A stretch of 64,000 bases of DNA from Propionispora vibrioides (GTDB lineage: Bacteria; Bacillota; Negativicutes; Propionisporales; Propionisporaceae): positions 62,001 to 126,000 of the forward strand of contig NZ_FODY01000003.1 in NCBI RefSeq assembly GCF_900110485.1, in the 5' to 3' direction. Position 1 is the stretch's first letter. Each line of letters begins with the position of its first letter. A program made the translations under genes and the position numbers. The notes under the pieces were generated by a model. The model was not told where the DNA came from. It did not search any database and saw only the letters and a program-made list of their open reading frames with translations. Positions 18,042 through 25,808 of the stretch are shown here, one piece after another.

Positions 18042-18668
18042 TCAAGATACAGAAAGGGGAAGCACATAAGAAAAAATACTGTTGAAGTGCGCCGCGCTGC
18101 CAGCAATGACAAAGAAATGCCAAACCGCGTGACTATAGGGCATTTTACGGGCCAGATAGAAAATAGCCCCTACCGTATACAGCACGCCGCCGGCAATCAG
18201 CCAGTACAGTCCGGCTGCCGGCAAGGTCATAATCAGCGGTTTAATCATAACAACAGCAAACCAGCCCATCAGGATATAGCACAAAGTGGAAAGCCGGTTA
18301 AACCGTTTAACGAAAAAAACCTTGAACACAATACCAACAATAGCCAGCGTCCACACAACACCGAAAATGATCCAGCCGAGTGTACCGTGCAACGGAACAA
18401 AGGCAAACGGCGTATAGGTGCCGGCAATCAAGAGGTATATGGCCGAATGGTCAAAAATTTTGAAGATATGTTTGACCCGTTCATTGGTAAAACTATGATA
18501 CAGTGTCGAAGCCAAATACAGCAGCACCAACGAAGTGCCGTAAATGCTAAAGCTTACGATGTGCCAGACACTGCCCTGCGTGCAGGCGCCGACTGCCAGC
18601 ACTACCAACCCGGCCAACGCCAGTACAGCGCCAATACCATGTGTAATCGCATTGACGATTTCTTCCAT
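18042..18668 (-). CDS. Hemolysin III / PAQR-family seven-TM membrane protein
   Basis: A 208-residue integral membrane protein of the TrhA/YqfA (PAQR) family. Seven hydrophobic segments are visible. Conserved metal-site residues appear in the three expected blocks: the STLYHSF region after TM2, the DHSAIYLLIAGTYTPF stretch, and the C-terminal SHAVWHFFV region, which supply the Ser/His/Asp/His set of PAQR hydrolase-like sites. Bacterial members are linked to membrane energetics or lipid homeostasis; the hemolysin label comes from Bacillus cereus and need not apply. The start MEEIVNAITHGIG at 18668 follows AGGAGGG. It is a single-gene unit. Confidence 0.93.
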   Translation of the reverse strand: MEEIVNAITHGIGAVLALAGLVVLAVGACTQGSVWHIVSFSIYGTSLVLLYLASTLYHSFTNERVKHIFKIFDHSAIYLLIAGTYTPFAFVPLHGTLGWIIFGVVWTLAIVGIVFKVFFVKRFNRLSTLCYILMGWFAVVMIKPLIMTLPAAGLYWLIAGGVLYTVGAIFYLARKMPYSHAVWHFFVIAGSAAHFNSIFSYVLPLSVS

Positions 18669-18966
18669 ATATATCCCTCCTAGCTGCACGTTGTGTAAAA
18701 ATAAGCCATACTTGCATTATATCACAATCAGGTGCATTGATACCCGCCATTTTTTTCCACATTACTTGTTTCCCGGTGCAAAGTACGGTATGATGCTAGT
18801 GTTCACTAACTCTGAAAGTATAATATTTCTCAAAGCTTCCCTGTCGTCGGCTTACCTATATTCGATAGGTGCGCCGCCTTGTCTTATGAAACAATCCCCC
18901 ACAAATTTAAATTTTACTTTCCAAGTTGGCGGACCACTACATTAAATATAAGGAAGAATACGGCAT

Positions 18967-19878
18967 ATGAAGACATTTACAAGTTACAAAATCGAAGAAC
19001 AGCATGCCGGGCTGCCTGTCGAAGCCTATTTAAAAGAAATTCTTGGTTACTCTGGCAGAAAAATTCAGAAACTAACTAGAAAAAAAGGAATTCTCTTAAA
19101 TAAACGAAGCGTTTTTTTGCAAAAAAACCTTAAAACCGGTGACCTGCTGCAGGTTGCCGTGCTGGAAGATGCCTCCTACGGTGTGCAACCCGAAGCAGGT
19201 GGCATCGACATTTTATATGAAGATGAGTACCTGTTGGTACTGAATAAACCGCCTTACCAGCTTGTTCATCCTGCCGGACATACAACCCGCGGTACCTTGG
19301 CCAACCATCTGGCCTATCACTGGCAGCAGCAGGGCCTGCTCTATACGCTTCGCCCCATTCACCGCCTCGACCGCGATACGTCGGGCTGCATCCTCTTTGC
19401 CAAGGACGCCCAAAGCCAGTTTAAACTGGAAGAGCAGCTAAAGGCCAGGCAAATCAGCCGGCTGTACCAGGCCTGTGTCACGGGCCTGGTACAGCCTCCC
19501 CAGGGAATCATAACGGCCGGCATCGCTGTCCATCCGCACCGTCCCAACCGCCGTATTGTCAGTGACCAGGGAGAATCGGCTATTACCCACTACCGAACGC
19601 TTCAGCAATTTTCCATCGCCACTTTATTGGAATTGGAACTGGAAACAGGGCGCACCCACCAAATCCGCCTGCACTTAGCGCATCTGGGGCACCCCGTCAT
19701 AGGCGACGCCATGTACGGAAAACCCTCACCATTTATGCCCCGTCAAGCGCTTCACGCCGTTTCAGTCACATTCAGTACACTGGGCGACAACCGGCGAATT
19801 ACCGTGCAGGCGCCGCTCCCCACCGATTTTCGGCAACTGCTTGACCACTGCGACCTAACACAAACCAATAAAACTTAA
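18967..19878 (+). CDS. RluA-family 23S rRNA/tRNA pseudouridine synthase
   Basis: Converts uridine to pseudouridine in rRNA or tRNA. 303 residues: an S4-like N-terminal region (about 1-70) and the RluA catalytic domain. The catalytic aspartate lies in RPIHRLDRDTSGC (the HRLDxxTSG motif). ETGRTHQIRLHLAHLGHPVIGD is the second signature, shortened here to its core GRTHQIRLH. The exact target base cannot be told; RluD- or RluC-type are both possible. GGAAG lies 11 nt before the ATG. The upstream stretch 18669-18966 contains no gene that I can support. Confidence 0.93.
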   Translation: MKTFTSYKIEEQHAGLPVEAYLKEILGYSGRKIQKLTRKKGILLNKRSVFLQKNLKTGDLLQVAVLEDASYGVQPEAGGIDILYEDEYLLVLNKPPYQLVHPAGHTTRGTLANHLAYHWQQQGLLYTLRPIHRLDRDTSGCILFAKDAQSQFKLEEQLKARQISRLYQACVTGLVQPPQGIITAGIAVHPHRPNRRIVSDQGESAITHYRTLQQFSIATLLELELETGRTHQIRLHLAHLGHPVIGDAMYGKPSPFMPRQALHAVSVTFSTLGDNRRITVQAPLPTDFRQLLDHCDLTQTNKT

Positions 19879-19888
19879 CAAAAACTAA

Positions 19889-19917
19889 TTGAAATCAACT
19901 CAAACTAGTTATATAAT
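19889..19917 (+). promoter_or_regulatory. Sigma-70-type promoter with a downstream terminator-like leader
   Basis: TTGAAA and TATAAT with a 17-bp spacer. The leader that follows (about 19924-20016) contains a hairpin around CATGAT/ATCATG (19967-19982) with outer GGC/GCC pairing, then GTTTTTATTTTTTT immediately before the GGGGGTG ribosome site of the gene at 20017. That arrangement is an intrinsic terminator placed in the leader, so transcription attenuation is possible. Confidence 0.6.
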
Positions 19918-20016
19918 AAATACATCAGTTATTTGTATAATAAACAAGAGGCAATGCGGCCGTCCATGATCTACTATCATGTTCGTGCCGTTTTTATTTT
20001 TTTGGGGGTGTCTATC

Positions 20017-20949
20017 ATGCCAAACCACAGCCCTATACTAATGTCTAAGGCGAAATCATTCATAAGTCCCTTGGAACTTATTTGCTTGGAAGATAAATTT
20101 ACCACGCTTCCCACTCCACTGCCTAAAACCACTCTGACCTACCGTTTGCACATAAAAGAACCGCTACCCCAGCCACAACCGTCAAGTGAGGATTTTATCC
20201 TTAAGACCTGTTTGACCAATCCCTTTTGGAACGATTTCCGGCTGCTGGACTTCTTCACCCGCCAGGGTCTCTCGCTGACCATGCAGCAGTTGCTGCAAGT
20301 CAAGCAAAAGCTGGGCATAGCGTCCAAAGTCGCTTTATGCCAGGCACTTATCCAGTTGTACATAGAAAATCCGGATACCCTAGATATACAGCAAATCCGG
20401 TTTATCGAGCGAGTCAATCCCGCCTTTTGCGACCGGGATCTGTCAGCCACGGCACCGGGCGAAAAGTTGGTTTATGAGTGCATCTGCACCCGACGCATGA
20501 TCAGCAAACTTAAAACCCTGCAATACATTCATTTGTTTATGGATTTATTTAACGGTTATACCTTCGGCCTTTTTAGCCCTGATCGATCCCTGCCGGCAGG
20601 CTTGCAGTGGTTCCACAAAAAAGTTCTTCCCTTCTATCAGGCAAGACATTGCACAGCACCACTAGTGCTCTATCATGCTGCCGAACAAACGTCCCAACCA
20701 TCCGCAGCGTCCACTTGCATGCGGTTAGAAAAATTAAGCCAGCCTTCCGGTACGATTCAAGCCTTCCGCAAGTTCATTCTGCCCGGCTTTTTTGAGGGAC
20801 TGCGCCTATATGACACGCCGCTAACGCTGCTGGACACAGCCTTTTCCCACTGGCTTCATTCTTATAATGCCATCGGAGATTTTGACCGGTACCGTGACAG
20901 ACTGCAACTAATCAACCAAACCGGTTGTACCCGGATTTTTTTAGACTGA
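20017..20949 (+). CDS. Integrase/transposase-core-like protein, probably inactive
   Basis: 310 residues; not a close match to any family I can name. A helical N-terminal region with a possible helix-turn-helix (about residues 75-110) is followed by a block resembling the retroviral-integrase/IS481-type core: GEKLVYECICTRRM, then YIHLFMDLFNGYTFGLFS, which parallels the strand pair and second Asp of such cores, and a C-terminal HWLHSYNAIGDFDRYR stretch. The first catalytic acid of the DDE set seems to be replaced (YECICT), so transposition activity is doubtful. There are no flanking inverted repeats. ATG at 20017 is chosen because GGGGGTG lies 6 nt before it. It has its own promoter, leader hairpin and terminator, which suggests a retained host gene. 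Confidence 0.6.
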   Translation: MPNHSPILMSKAKSFISPLELICLEDKFTTLPTPLPKTTLTYRLHIKEPLPQPQPSSEDFILKTCLTNPFWNDFRLLDFFTRQGLSLTMQQLLQVKQKLGIASKVALCQALIQLYIENPDTLDIQQIRFIERVNPAFCDRDLSATAPGEKLVYECICTRRMISKLKTLQYIHLFMDLFNGYTFGLFSPDRSLPAGLQWFHKKVLPFYQARHCTAPLVLYHAAEQTSQPSAASTCMRLEKLSQPSGTIQAFRKFILPGFFEGLRLYDTPLTLLDTAFSHWLHSYNAIGDFDRYRDRLQLINQTGCTRIFLD

Positions 20950-20961
20950 CAGTTCGTAAAC

Positions 20962-21010
20962 AACAGGCCTTCCCCAGTTTATAGCTGAGGAAGGCCTGTT
21001 TGCTGTTTTA
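20962..21010 (+). terminator. Terminator between 20017-20949 and the polyol cluster
   Basis: AACAGGCCTTCC pairs with GGAAGGCCTGTT around a 16-nt loop, followed by TGCTGTTTTATTT. It also closes the long minus-strand cluster that ends at 21041. Confidence 0.75.
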
Positions 21011-21040
21011 TTTCGATTTCAATAATATTGGCCTGCCCTT

Positions 21041-21598
21041 TTATTCTAAATTGGCATGGCGGGAAAACATGGTTGTGGAAGTTTTTTCTTGCAGTTCCAT
21101 TAACCGGACAATAATAGCATCCATCAGCAGCAAAATACTTTGCTCAAACAACGACCCCATAGGTTGAGCGGTAATACTCCGGATATCTGCCGCTTCTTTG
21201 GTTACGGCAGGCACCTGCACAACAATATCGGCACTGCGTCCAATCGTAGATCCAGGGGAAGCAGTCAGCACAGCCAGTTTAGCCTGTAGCTTCTTGCATT
21301 TGTCCGCCATGGTCACCAGACTGCCTGTCTCACCTGAACCGGATGCCAACAGCAGTAAATCACCGGCAGCCAGGCTAGGAGTAACCGTTTCCCCCACCAC
21401 ATAGACCGTAAAGCCCATATGCATTAAGCGCATGGCAAAGGCTTTGGCCATCAGACCCGACCGGCCGGCACCGGCTACAAAAACCCGGTTGGCCGCCCTG
21501 ACGGCCGTTGCCAGTTCCTCTAATGCGGTTGTGTTGACCTGTCCCAATACCTGCCCAATTTCCCGGATAATTATTTCAGAATAGGTATTTGCATCCAT
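21041..21598 (-). CDS. hxlB: 6-phospho-3-hexuloisomerase
   Basis: SIS-domain isomerase that interconverts D-arabino-3-hexulose 6-phosphate and fructose 6-phosphate. 185 residues, the usual length. Family blocks are unusually clear: FVAGAGRSGLMAKAFAMRLM, GSGSGETGSL written here as LASGSGETGS, the QPMGSLFEQ segment and the C-terminal MFSRHANLE, all as in Bacillus subtilis HxlB. The usual partner, 3-hexulose-6-phosphate synthase (HxlA), is absent from the window. Here the gene is the last of a long sugar-alcohol cluster, directly after rpiB, so it may process a 3-keto-hexose phosphate made by one of the cluster's dehydrogenases instead of fixing formaldehyde. That role is inference. Confidence 0.93.
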   Translation of the reverse strand: MDANTYSEIIIREIGQVLGQVNTTALEELATAVRAANRVFVAGAGRSGLMAKAFAMRLMHMGFTVYVVGETVTPSLAAGDLLLLASGSGETGSLVTMADKCKKLQAKLAVLTASPGSTIGRSADIVVQVPAVTKEAADIRSITAQPMGSLFEQSILLLMDAIIVRLMELQEKTSTTMFSRHANLE

Positions 21599-21621
21599 CC
21601 TTTATCGCTCCCGTCAAAGTA

Positions 21622-22083
21622 TTAGCAACAAGGCTGACTCCTTTCGACCTCCAGATCACTGAGTTGCTTTAACCGTGGAATAAACCGGCCGCCGGTAAAA
21701 GGGGTATCCAGCCACAATGCAGTGATTTCTTCCGCCATTCTTTGGCTGATTACCCGGCTGCCCATACACAGTACGTTGATATTCACATCGCTCTTGGCAT
21801 ATTTCGCGGTAAACAATTCATTGCATAGACCGGCCCGTATACCCGGAACTTTGTTGGCGGCAATGGACATGCCCATACCTGTGCCACAAATCAAAATGCC
21901 GCCAGCCACCTCTGCTGCTGCAGTCTTTTGGGCCACTGCCTTGGCAATAGGGACATATTCCACCGGACTGTCGCCAGCTTGCGGTCCACAGTCCAGAACT
22001 TCCAGCTTCCGGTCGGCCAGAAACTGTTTTAGTTTCTCTTTCATTTCAAAACCAGCATGGTCAGAGCCAATGGCAATTTTCAT
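21622..22083 (-). CDS. rpiB: Ribose-5-phosphate isomerase B / LacAB-type isomerase
   Basis: 153 residues. The start MKIAIGSDHAGFEMKEKL is the family N terminus; the ATG at 22083 follows GGAGGG, and the longer frame upstream is not used. The active-site Cys lies in CGTGMGMSIAANK, and the ARFC-type region is LCNELFTAKYAK with the later VLCMGSRVI. RpiB interconverts ribose 5-phosphate and ribulose 5-phosphate; related proteins act on allose 6-phosphate or galactose 6-phosphate. In this cluster a pentose or allose phosphate is the likely substrate. It lies between the GatD-like dehydrogenase and hxlB on the same strand. Confidence 0.93.
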   Translation of the reverse strand: MKIAIGSDHAGFEMKEKLKQFLADRKLEVLDCGPQAGDSPVEYVPIAKAVAQKTAAAEVAGGILICGTGMGMSIAANKVPGIRAGLCNELFTAKYAKSDVNINVLCMGSRVISQRMAEEITALWLDTPFTGGRFIPRLKQLSDLEVERSQPCC

Positions 22084-22129
22084 AACAATCCCTCCGATGC
22101 TTACGGATATTCTATAGTAAAAACCAAAC

Positions 22130-23179
22130 CTATTTCTCCGGATAGAATAAAACCTTGCCGAAATTCCCTTGCCGGTTGATAATCTTTTCAAATGTTGCCG
22201 GACCTTCCGCCAGGCTGAGCCGATGGGTGATCATAGGTTCTACCTTGATTTTTCCTTCCTGCAGGAAATGGACGGTCGTCTGCCATTCCTTCCCCGGAAA
22301 GGGAGCCGAAATGGCATTCCAGGAGCCATAGACACTCAGCTCATTGCGCACAATCCGTTCAAAATAGAACCGCTTCACCATCACATCGCCGTAAGGAATT
22401 CCCATGAATACAACCTTGCCGCCTTTACGGGGCAGCGAGAATACCTGCGCAGAGGTAATCGTGCTGCCGGCCGATTCCACAGCAATATCTACTCCGCGGT
22501 TGCCGGTCATTTCAAATATTTTTTCATGAGGTTCTATATCCTTTGTGTTAACCCCGAAATCAGCCCCCAGTTGCTTAGCCAGTTCCAGCTTGGCATCATC
22601 AATATCCAGGGCGTAAACATGTCTAGCGCCAAAGATTTTAGCCCATTGAATGGTTAATAGCCCAATAGTGCCACAACCGATTACGGCCACATCGTCACCG
22701 GCCTCGATACCGGTTTTGTAAAGCCCATGAATAGCCACACTGGTCGGTTCAATCATGCTGGCGGCATCATAAGGCACACTGTCAGGCAGTTTAACGCAGT
22801 TTTCCGCCGGCACTTTTACATACTCGGCAAAAGCGCCCGGATGTCTGGCGCCAATGACAGTCAGCTTCTCACAACGGGCAAACTCGCCCTTCCGGCAGGA
22901 CTCGCAATGGCCGCAATACAGGGCCGGACAAGCAGTCACACGGTCACCGGGCCTCAAGCTGTCTACTTCGCTGCCCACTGCCACAATTTCGCCGGAAAAC
23001 TCATGCCCCCAGGTCATCCCTGCGATATAGGGTCCCAACTTGGCATAGCGGTGAATATCGGAACCGCAGATCCCTACCACTTTCACTTTGATAATGACTT
23101 CCTTACTATCTTCCAATACCGGTTTGGCAGTCTCTTCATACCGCAAGTCTCTAGGTCCGTATAAATTTAATGCCTTCAT
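22130..23179 (-). CDS. Zinc-dependent polyol-phosphate dehydrogenase, GatD-like
   Basis: Medium-chain dehydrogenase, about 349 residues. Catalytic zinc residues are seen in VGICGSDIHR and WGHEFSGE; the structural zinc lobe has four Cys in CPALYCGHCESCRKGEFARC. The Rossmann motif is VIGCGTIGLL. The C-terminal stretch LSVYGSWNAISAPFPGKEW parallels GatD of Escherichia coli, which oxidises galactitol 1-phosphate to tagatose 6-phosphate, so a hexitol-phosphate dehydrogenase is likely. No tagatose-6-phosphate kinase lies in the cluster, so the true substrate may differ. ATG at 23179 has the better spacing to GGGGAG than the GTG at 23185. Confidence 0.88.
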   Translation of the reverse strand: MKALNLYGPRDLRYEETAKPVLEDSKEVIIKVKVVGICGSDIHRYAKLGPYIAGMTWGHEFSGEIVAVGSEVDSLRPGDRVTACPALYCGHCESCRKGEFARCEKLTVIGARHPGAFAEYVKVPAENCVKLPDSVPYDAASMIEPTSVAIHGLYKTGIEAGDDVAVIGCGTIGLLTIQWAKIFGARHVYALDIDDAKLELAKQLGADFGVNTKDIEPHEKIFEMTGNRGVDIAVESAGSTITSAQVFSLPRKGGKVVFMGIPYGDVMVKRFYFERIVRNELSVYGSWNAISAPFPGKEWQTTVHFLQEGKIKVEPMITHRLSLAEGPATFEKIINRQGNFGKVLFYPEK

Positions 23180-23227
23180 TTTCACAAACTCCCCTCTTCA
23201 ATTGCCAATCTAAAGCAAACTTACCGG

Positions 23228-23518
23228 CTATTTGTAATATTGTTTTAACTCGTTGTAGACCTTGTCGGGGCCCATAAACGCATATACCAGCGGCATACCG
23301 TCAACGACCGGTTTCCCTGCTGCCAGGCTCTTCGGCGTCAAACGTACAATGACATCAGGGTTATGTCTTTCTTCCATTTCCTTCAAATCACTGGTAAACA
23401 GATTGACCGCGACAGCCTCGACTTCATTCATCCCTCTTTTTTTGCAGCCTGCCACTAGTTCTTTGCTTATTTTTTCGGCTTTGGCATCTGTCGTCCCACT
23501 GATAATCAATACTTTCAT
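23228..23518 (-). CDS. PTS IIB-like protein lacking the phospho-accepting cysteine
   Basis: 96 residues with the size and fold pattern of a galactitol-type PTS IIB protein. Its start KVLIISGTTDAKAEKISKEL lines up with KKILCACGTGIATSTVVANK of the genuine GatB encoded at 29023, but the phospho-accepting Cys of the P-loop is Ser (residue 7). It therefore cannot carry phosphate in the usual way. A regulatory or scaffold role, or relaxed decay, are both possible. It is intact, has a good AAGGAG site and sits between a HAD phosphatase gene and the GatD-like dehydrogenase gene. Confidence 0.6.
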   Translation of the reverse strand: MKVLIISGTTDAKAEKISKELVAGCKKRGMNEVEAVAVNLFTSDLKEMEERHNPDVIVRLTPKSLAAGKPVVDGMPLVYAFMGPDKVYNELKQYYK

Positions 23519-23573
23519 CTCGACAACTCCTTTTGCTTTCAGCTTGATATATTAATATCGGCTTGTATTCGAT

Positions 23574-24227
23574 TCAATCAGCCCCAGTCGCCAAAAGGTC
23601 AATTAACTGCTGCATGGAAGCAATCGTATAATCAGGCTCTTCGGCTGCCAATTCCTCCGGCGAAAAGTCCGACCAGGTCACCACTGCCGTTTTTACACCG
23701 GCTCGCTTGGCACAGCGTATGTCAAAGGGGCTGTCGCCAACCATGAGCACCCTTGACAGGTCCCGAACGGCCAGGCGGCGACAGGCTTCCAGCACCGGCT
23801 CCGGGTCGGGCTTATGCTTGGTCGTATCCTCCATGCAAACAAGTACATCAAAGAAAGGTTCCAGGGAAAATAACGCCAGCCCCATGGCCGCCAAATCCTT
23901 TATTTTGGAAGTAACCAGACCGATACTCACCTGCTTTTCTTTTAACAACTGCAGCGTTTCGGACACGCCCGGATAGATCAGCACCATATCATCATGCATG
24001 GCTGCCGAAGTTTTTTTATAAAATCCGATCGTTTCAGCAGTAGGCTCCACTGCGAAATGGCTCAAAATATTATGAATCGAGGTTCCCACCAATTTGCTGA
24101 TGTGCGCCGCCTCCACTGTCTTGCCGGTAAAATGCCTGATGGTAATCTGATAGGAAGTGGTAATCAGTTTCATGGTATCCAGCAATGTCCCATCGAGATC
24201 AAATAAAATTAGATCAAAAGTTTTCAT
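23574..24227 (-). CDS. HAD phosphatase, PpaX/Gph-like
   Basis: 217 residues. Motif I is ILFDLDGTLLDTM, motif II is GLVTSK, motif III is KHKPDPEP and motif IV is MVGDSPFDIRCAKRAG. The C1 helical cap lies between motifs I and II. These are the marks of phosphoglycolate/pyrophosphate phosphatases (Gph, PpaX) and of sugar-phosphate phosphatases. Inside a polyol cluster it may remove phosphate from accumulating sugar or polyol phosphates; that role is inference. The ribosome site (GAGAG) is weak. Confidence 0.85.
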   Translation of the reverse strand: MKTFDLILFDLDGTLLDTMKLITTSYQITIRHFTGKTVEAAHISKLVGTSIHNILSHFAVEPTAETIGFYKKTSAAMHDDMVLIYPGVSETLQLLKEKQVSIGLVTSKIKDLAAMGLALFSLEPFFDVLVCMEDTTKHKPDPEPVLEACRRLAVRDLSRVLMVGDSPFDIRCAKRAGVKTAVVTWSDFSPEELAAEEPDYTIASMQQLIDLLATGAD

Positions 24228-24286
24228 AAATACTCTCGCTTTGCCGGCCTTTTCCTGCCGGTTATTTTCCTTAACCGTACAGCCGT

Positions 24287-25117
24287 TTACAGCCGTACCT
24301 CATAGGTAGGCCTGCCTACTACCGACGGATTTAAGTTAGTCATGCCTCCATCAATTTTGATAACTTCGCCTGTCATATAGTCAGACAAATCGGTTGCCAA
24401 AAACTCAATCACCTTCGCGCAGTCTTCCAGCGAACCCAGCCGTCCCAAGGGAATCTGGCTGACAATACCCGGAATGAGCGGTTCATAATGCTTAACCCAC
24501 TTCTCTGTTCCAATGCAGCCTGGCGCCACCGCATTAACAGTAATGCCATAAGAAGCCAGTTCCAACGCCAGCGATCGGGTAAGTGAAATGACACCGGCCT
24601 TGGCGGCCTGATAATGAGCGTGATAAATAAATAAGGGCACCAGGCCTTCGACAGAAGCAATATTGATAATTTTGCCGGACTGCTGCCTTTTCATCGGCAT
24701 CGCGGCGTATTTACTGCAGAGAAAGGTAGTTGTCAAATTCATCGCCACCGTCTTATCCCAGATATCCTTGGTACATTCGGTAGCGGTAGCCGGGCCTGCC
24801 GTACCGCCGATATTATTCACCAAAATATCCAGACGGCCAAACCTGGTCTCCAGCGCAGCAAATAAGTCCTTAACCTCATCTTCCTTGGTAAGATCTCCCT
24901 GGTACAGACCATAGCCGGCCTGCAGCGCGTCCAGTTCCTGCTCAACGGTCGGCTCAGCCTGTGCATAGGCACCGCCGCTCAAATCACGGTCGCTGACCAT
25001 GACAGCTGCTCCCAGCTTTACCAGACGCAAAGTAAAGGCTTTGCCCAGACCTCTTGCCCCACCGGTCACCAAAGCAACTTTTCCTGACAGCGGCTTATCT
25101 GTTCTCATAAGCTTCAT
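24287..25117 (-). CDS. SDR-family oxidoreductase
   Basis: 276 residues of the classical short-chain dehydrogenase family. The cofactor motif is VTGGARGLGKA (TGxxxGxG), with NNIGG for the NNAG block. The catalytic set is NIASVEG and YQAAKAG (Ser, Tyr, Lys). The C terminus contains MTGEVIKIDGGMT. The conserved NAVAPGCIGTE region is also present. NAD(P)-dependent oxidation of a polyol or sugar is likely. The start codon lies inside the last codons of deoC (overlap of 23 bp), so the two are translationally coupled. An insertion after the first strand (SGGAYAQAEPTVEQE) is longer than in most SDRs. Confidence 0.9.
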   Translation of the reverse strand: MKLMRTDKPLSGKVALVTGGARGLGKAFTLRLVKLGAAVMVSDRDLSGGAYAQAEPTVEQELDALQAGYGLYQGDLTKEDEVKDLFAALETRFGRLDILVNNIGGTAGPATATECTKDIWDKTVAMNLTTTFLCSKYAAMPMKRQQSGKIINIASVEGLVPLFIYHAHYQAAKAGVISLTRSLALELASYGITVNAVAPGCIGTEKWVKHYEPLIPGIVSQIPLGRLGSLEDCAKVIEFLATDLSDYMTGEVIKIDGGMTNLNPSVVGRPTYEVRL

Positions 25118-25775
25118 ACTCCGCCATAATTTTTAAACTCTTGCTGGTTCCGCAGCGAGTGGCACCGGCCTCCAGGAAATTCAACATATCTTTCAGTGTA
25201 GTCACACCACCGGCCACCTTTACAGCTACGGCCGGACTGACCGACTGCCGCATCAGACGCACATCGGCCAACACGGCCCCACTGGGAGCAAAACCGGTAG
25301 AGGTTTTCACAAAATGAGCGCCAGCCTCTTCGCATAGCTTACAGGCAACGGCAATTTCCTTCGGCGTAAGGTAATAATTCTCCAAAATCACTTTCACGAT
25401 ATTTCCGGCGGCAGCTTTTACTACTTCCTGGATATCGTAGCGCACCAGTTCGTAATCCTTGGCCTTTAACGCACCAAGATTGATCACGATATCAACTTCT
25501 GTGGCACCATTGTTAAACACATCGCTTGTTTCAAATACTTTGGCTTTCGTCGACATGGCGCCCAGCGGGAAGCCGGCAGTGGCATCAATACCAACACCGG
25601 TACCCGCCAAAATATCAGCGGCCCGTTTCACCAAACCGGAATGAACAGAAAGTGTCTTAAAATTAAAATCAATGCATTCCTGGCAAGCCCGGGCCACATC
25701 CTCATAGGATGCATCCGGCTTCAACAGTGAATGATCGATCATCTGAGCCAGTTCACGCTTAGTTAACATTCTCAT
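25095..25775 (-). CDS. deoC: Deoxyribose-phosphate aldolase
   Basis: Class I aldolase, about 226 residues, cleaving 2-deoxyribose 5-phosphate to acetaldehyde and glyceraldehyde 3-phosphate. The start region MIDHSLLKPDASYEDV is typical. The Schiff-base lysine lies in FVKTSTGFAPSGA; the second conserved lysine is in AVKVAGGV. The DVVINLGALK-like stretch appears as EVDIVINLGALKAKDYE. Start choice is between ATG 25775 and ATG 25769; the GGAAGGGG site favours the latter by spacing. Its place among polyol dehydrogenases rather than nucleoside genes suggests it may cleave a deoxy-sugar phosphate or a related ketose; this is inference. Confidence 0.93.
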   Translation of the reverse strand: MRMLTKRELAQMIDHSLLKPDASYEDVARACQECIDFNFKTLSVHSGLVKRAADILAGTGVGIDATAGFPLGAMSTKAKVFETSDVFNNGATEVDIVINLGALKAKDYELVRYDIQEVVKAAAGNIVKVILENYYLTPKEIAVACKLCEEAGAHFVKTSTGFAPSGAVLADVRLMRQSVSPAVAVKVAGGVTTLKDMLNFLEAGATRCGTSKSLKIMAEYEAYENR

Positions 25776-25808
25776 CGCCCCTTCCATTTGTAAGTTATTA
25801 ATTTCTGT

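Noticed and set aside
19933-20016. Longer start of the integrase-like ORF (29 extra codons)
   Set aside because: This stretch is the mRNA leader with a hairpin and T run; the GGGGGTG ribosome site points to the ATG at 20017.
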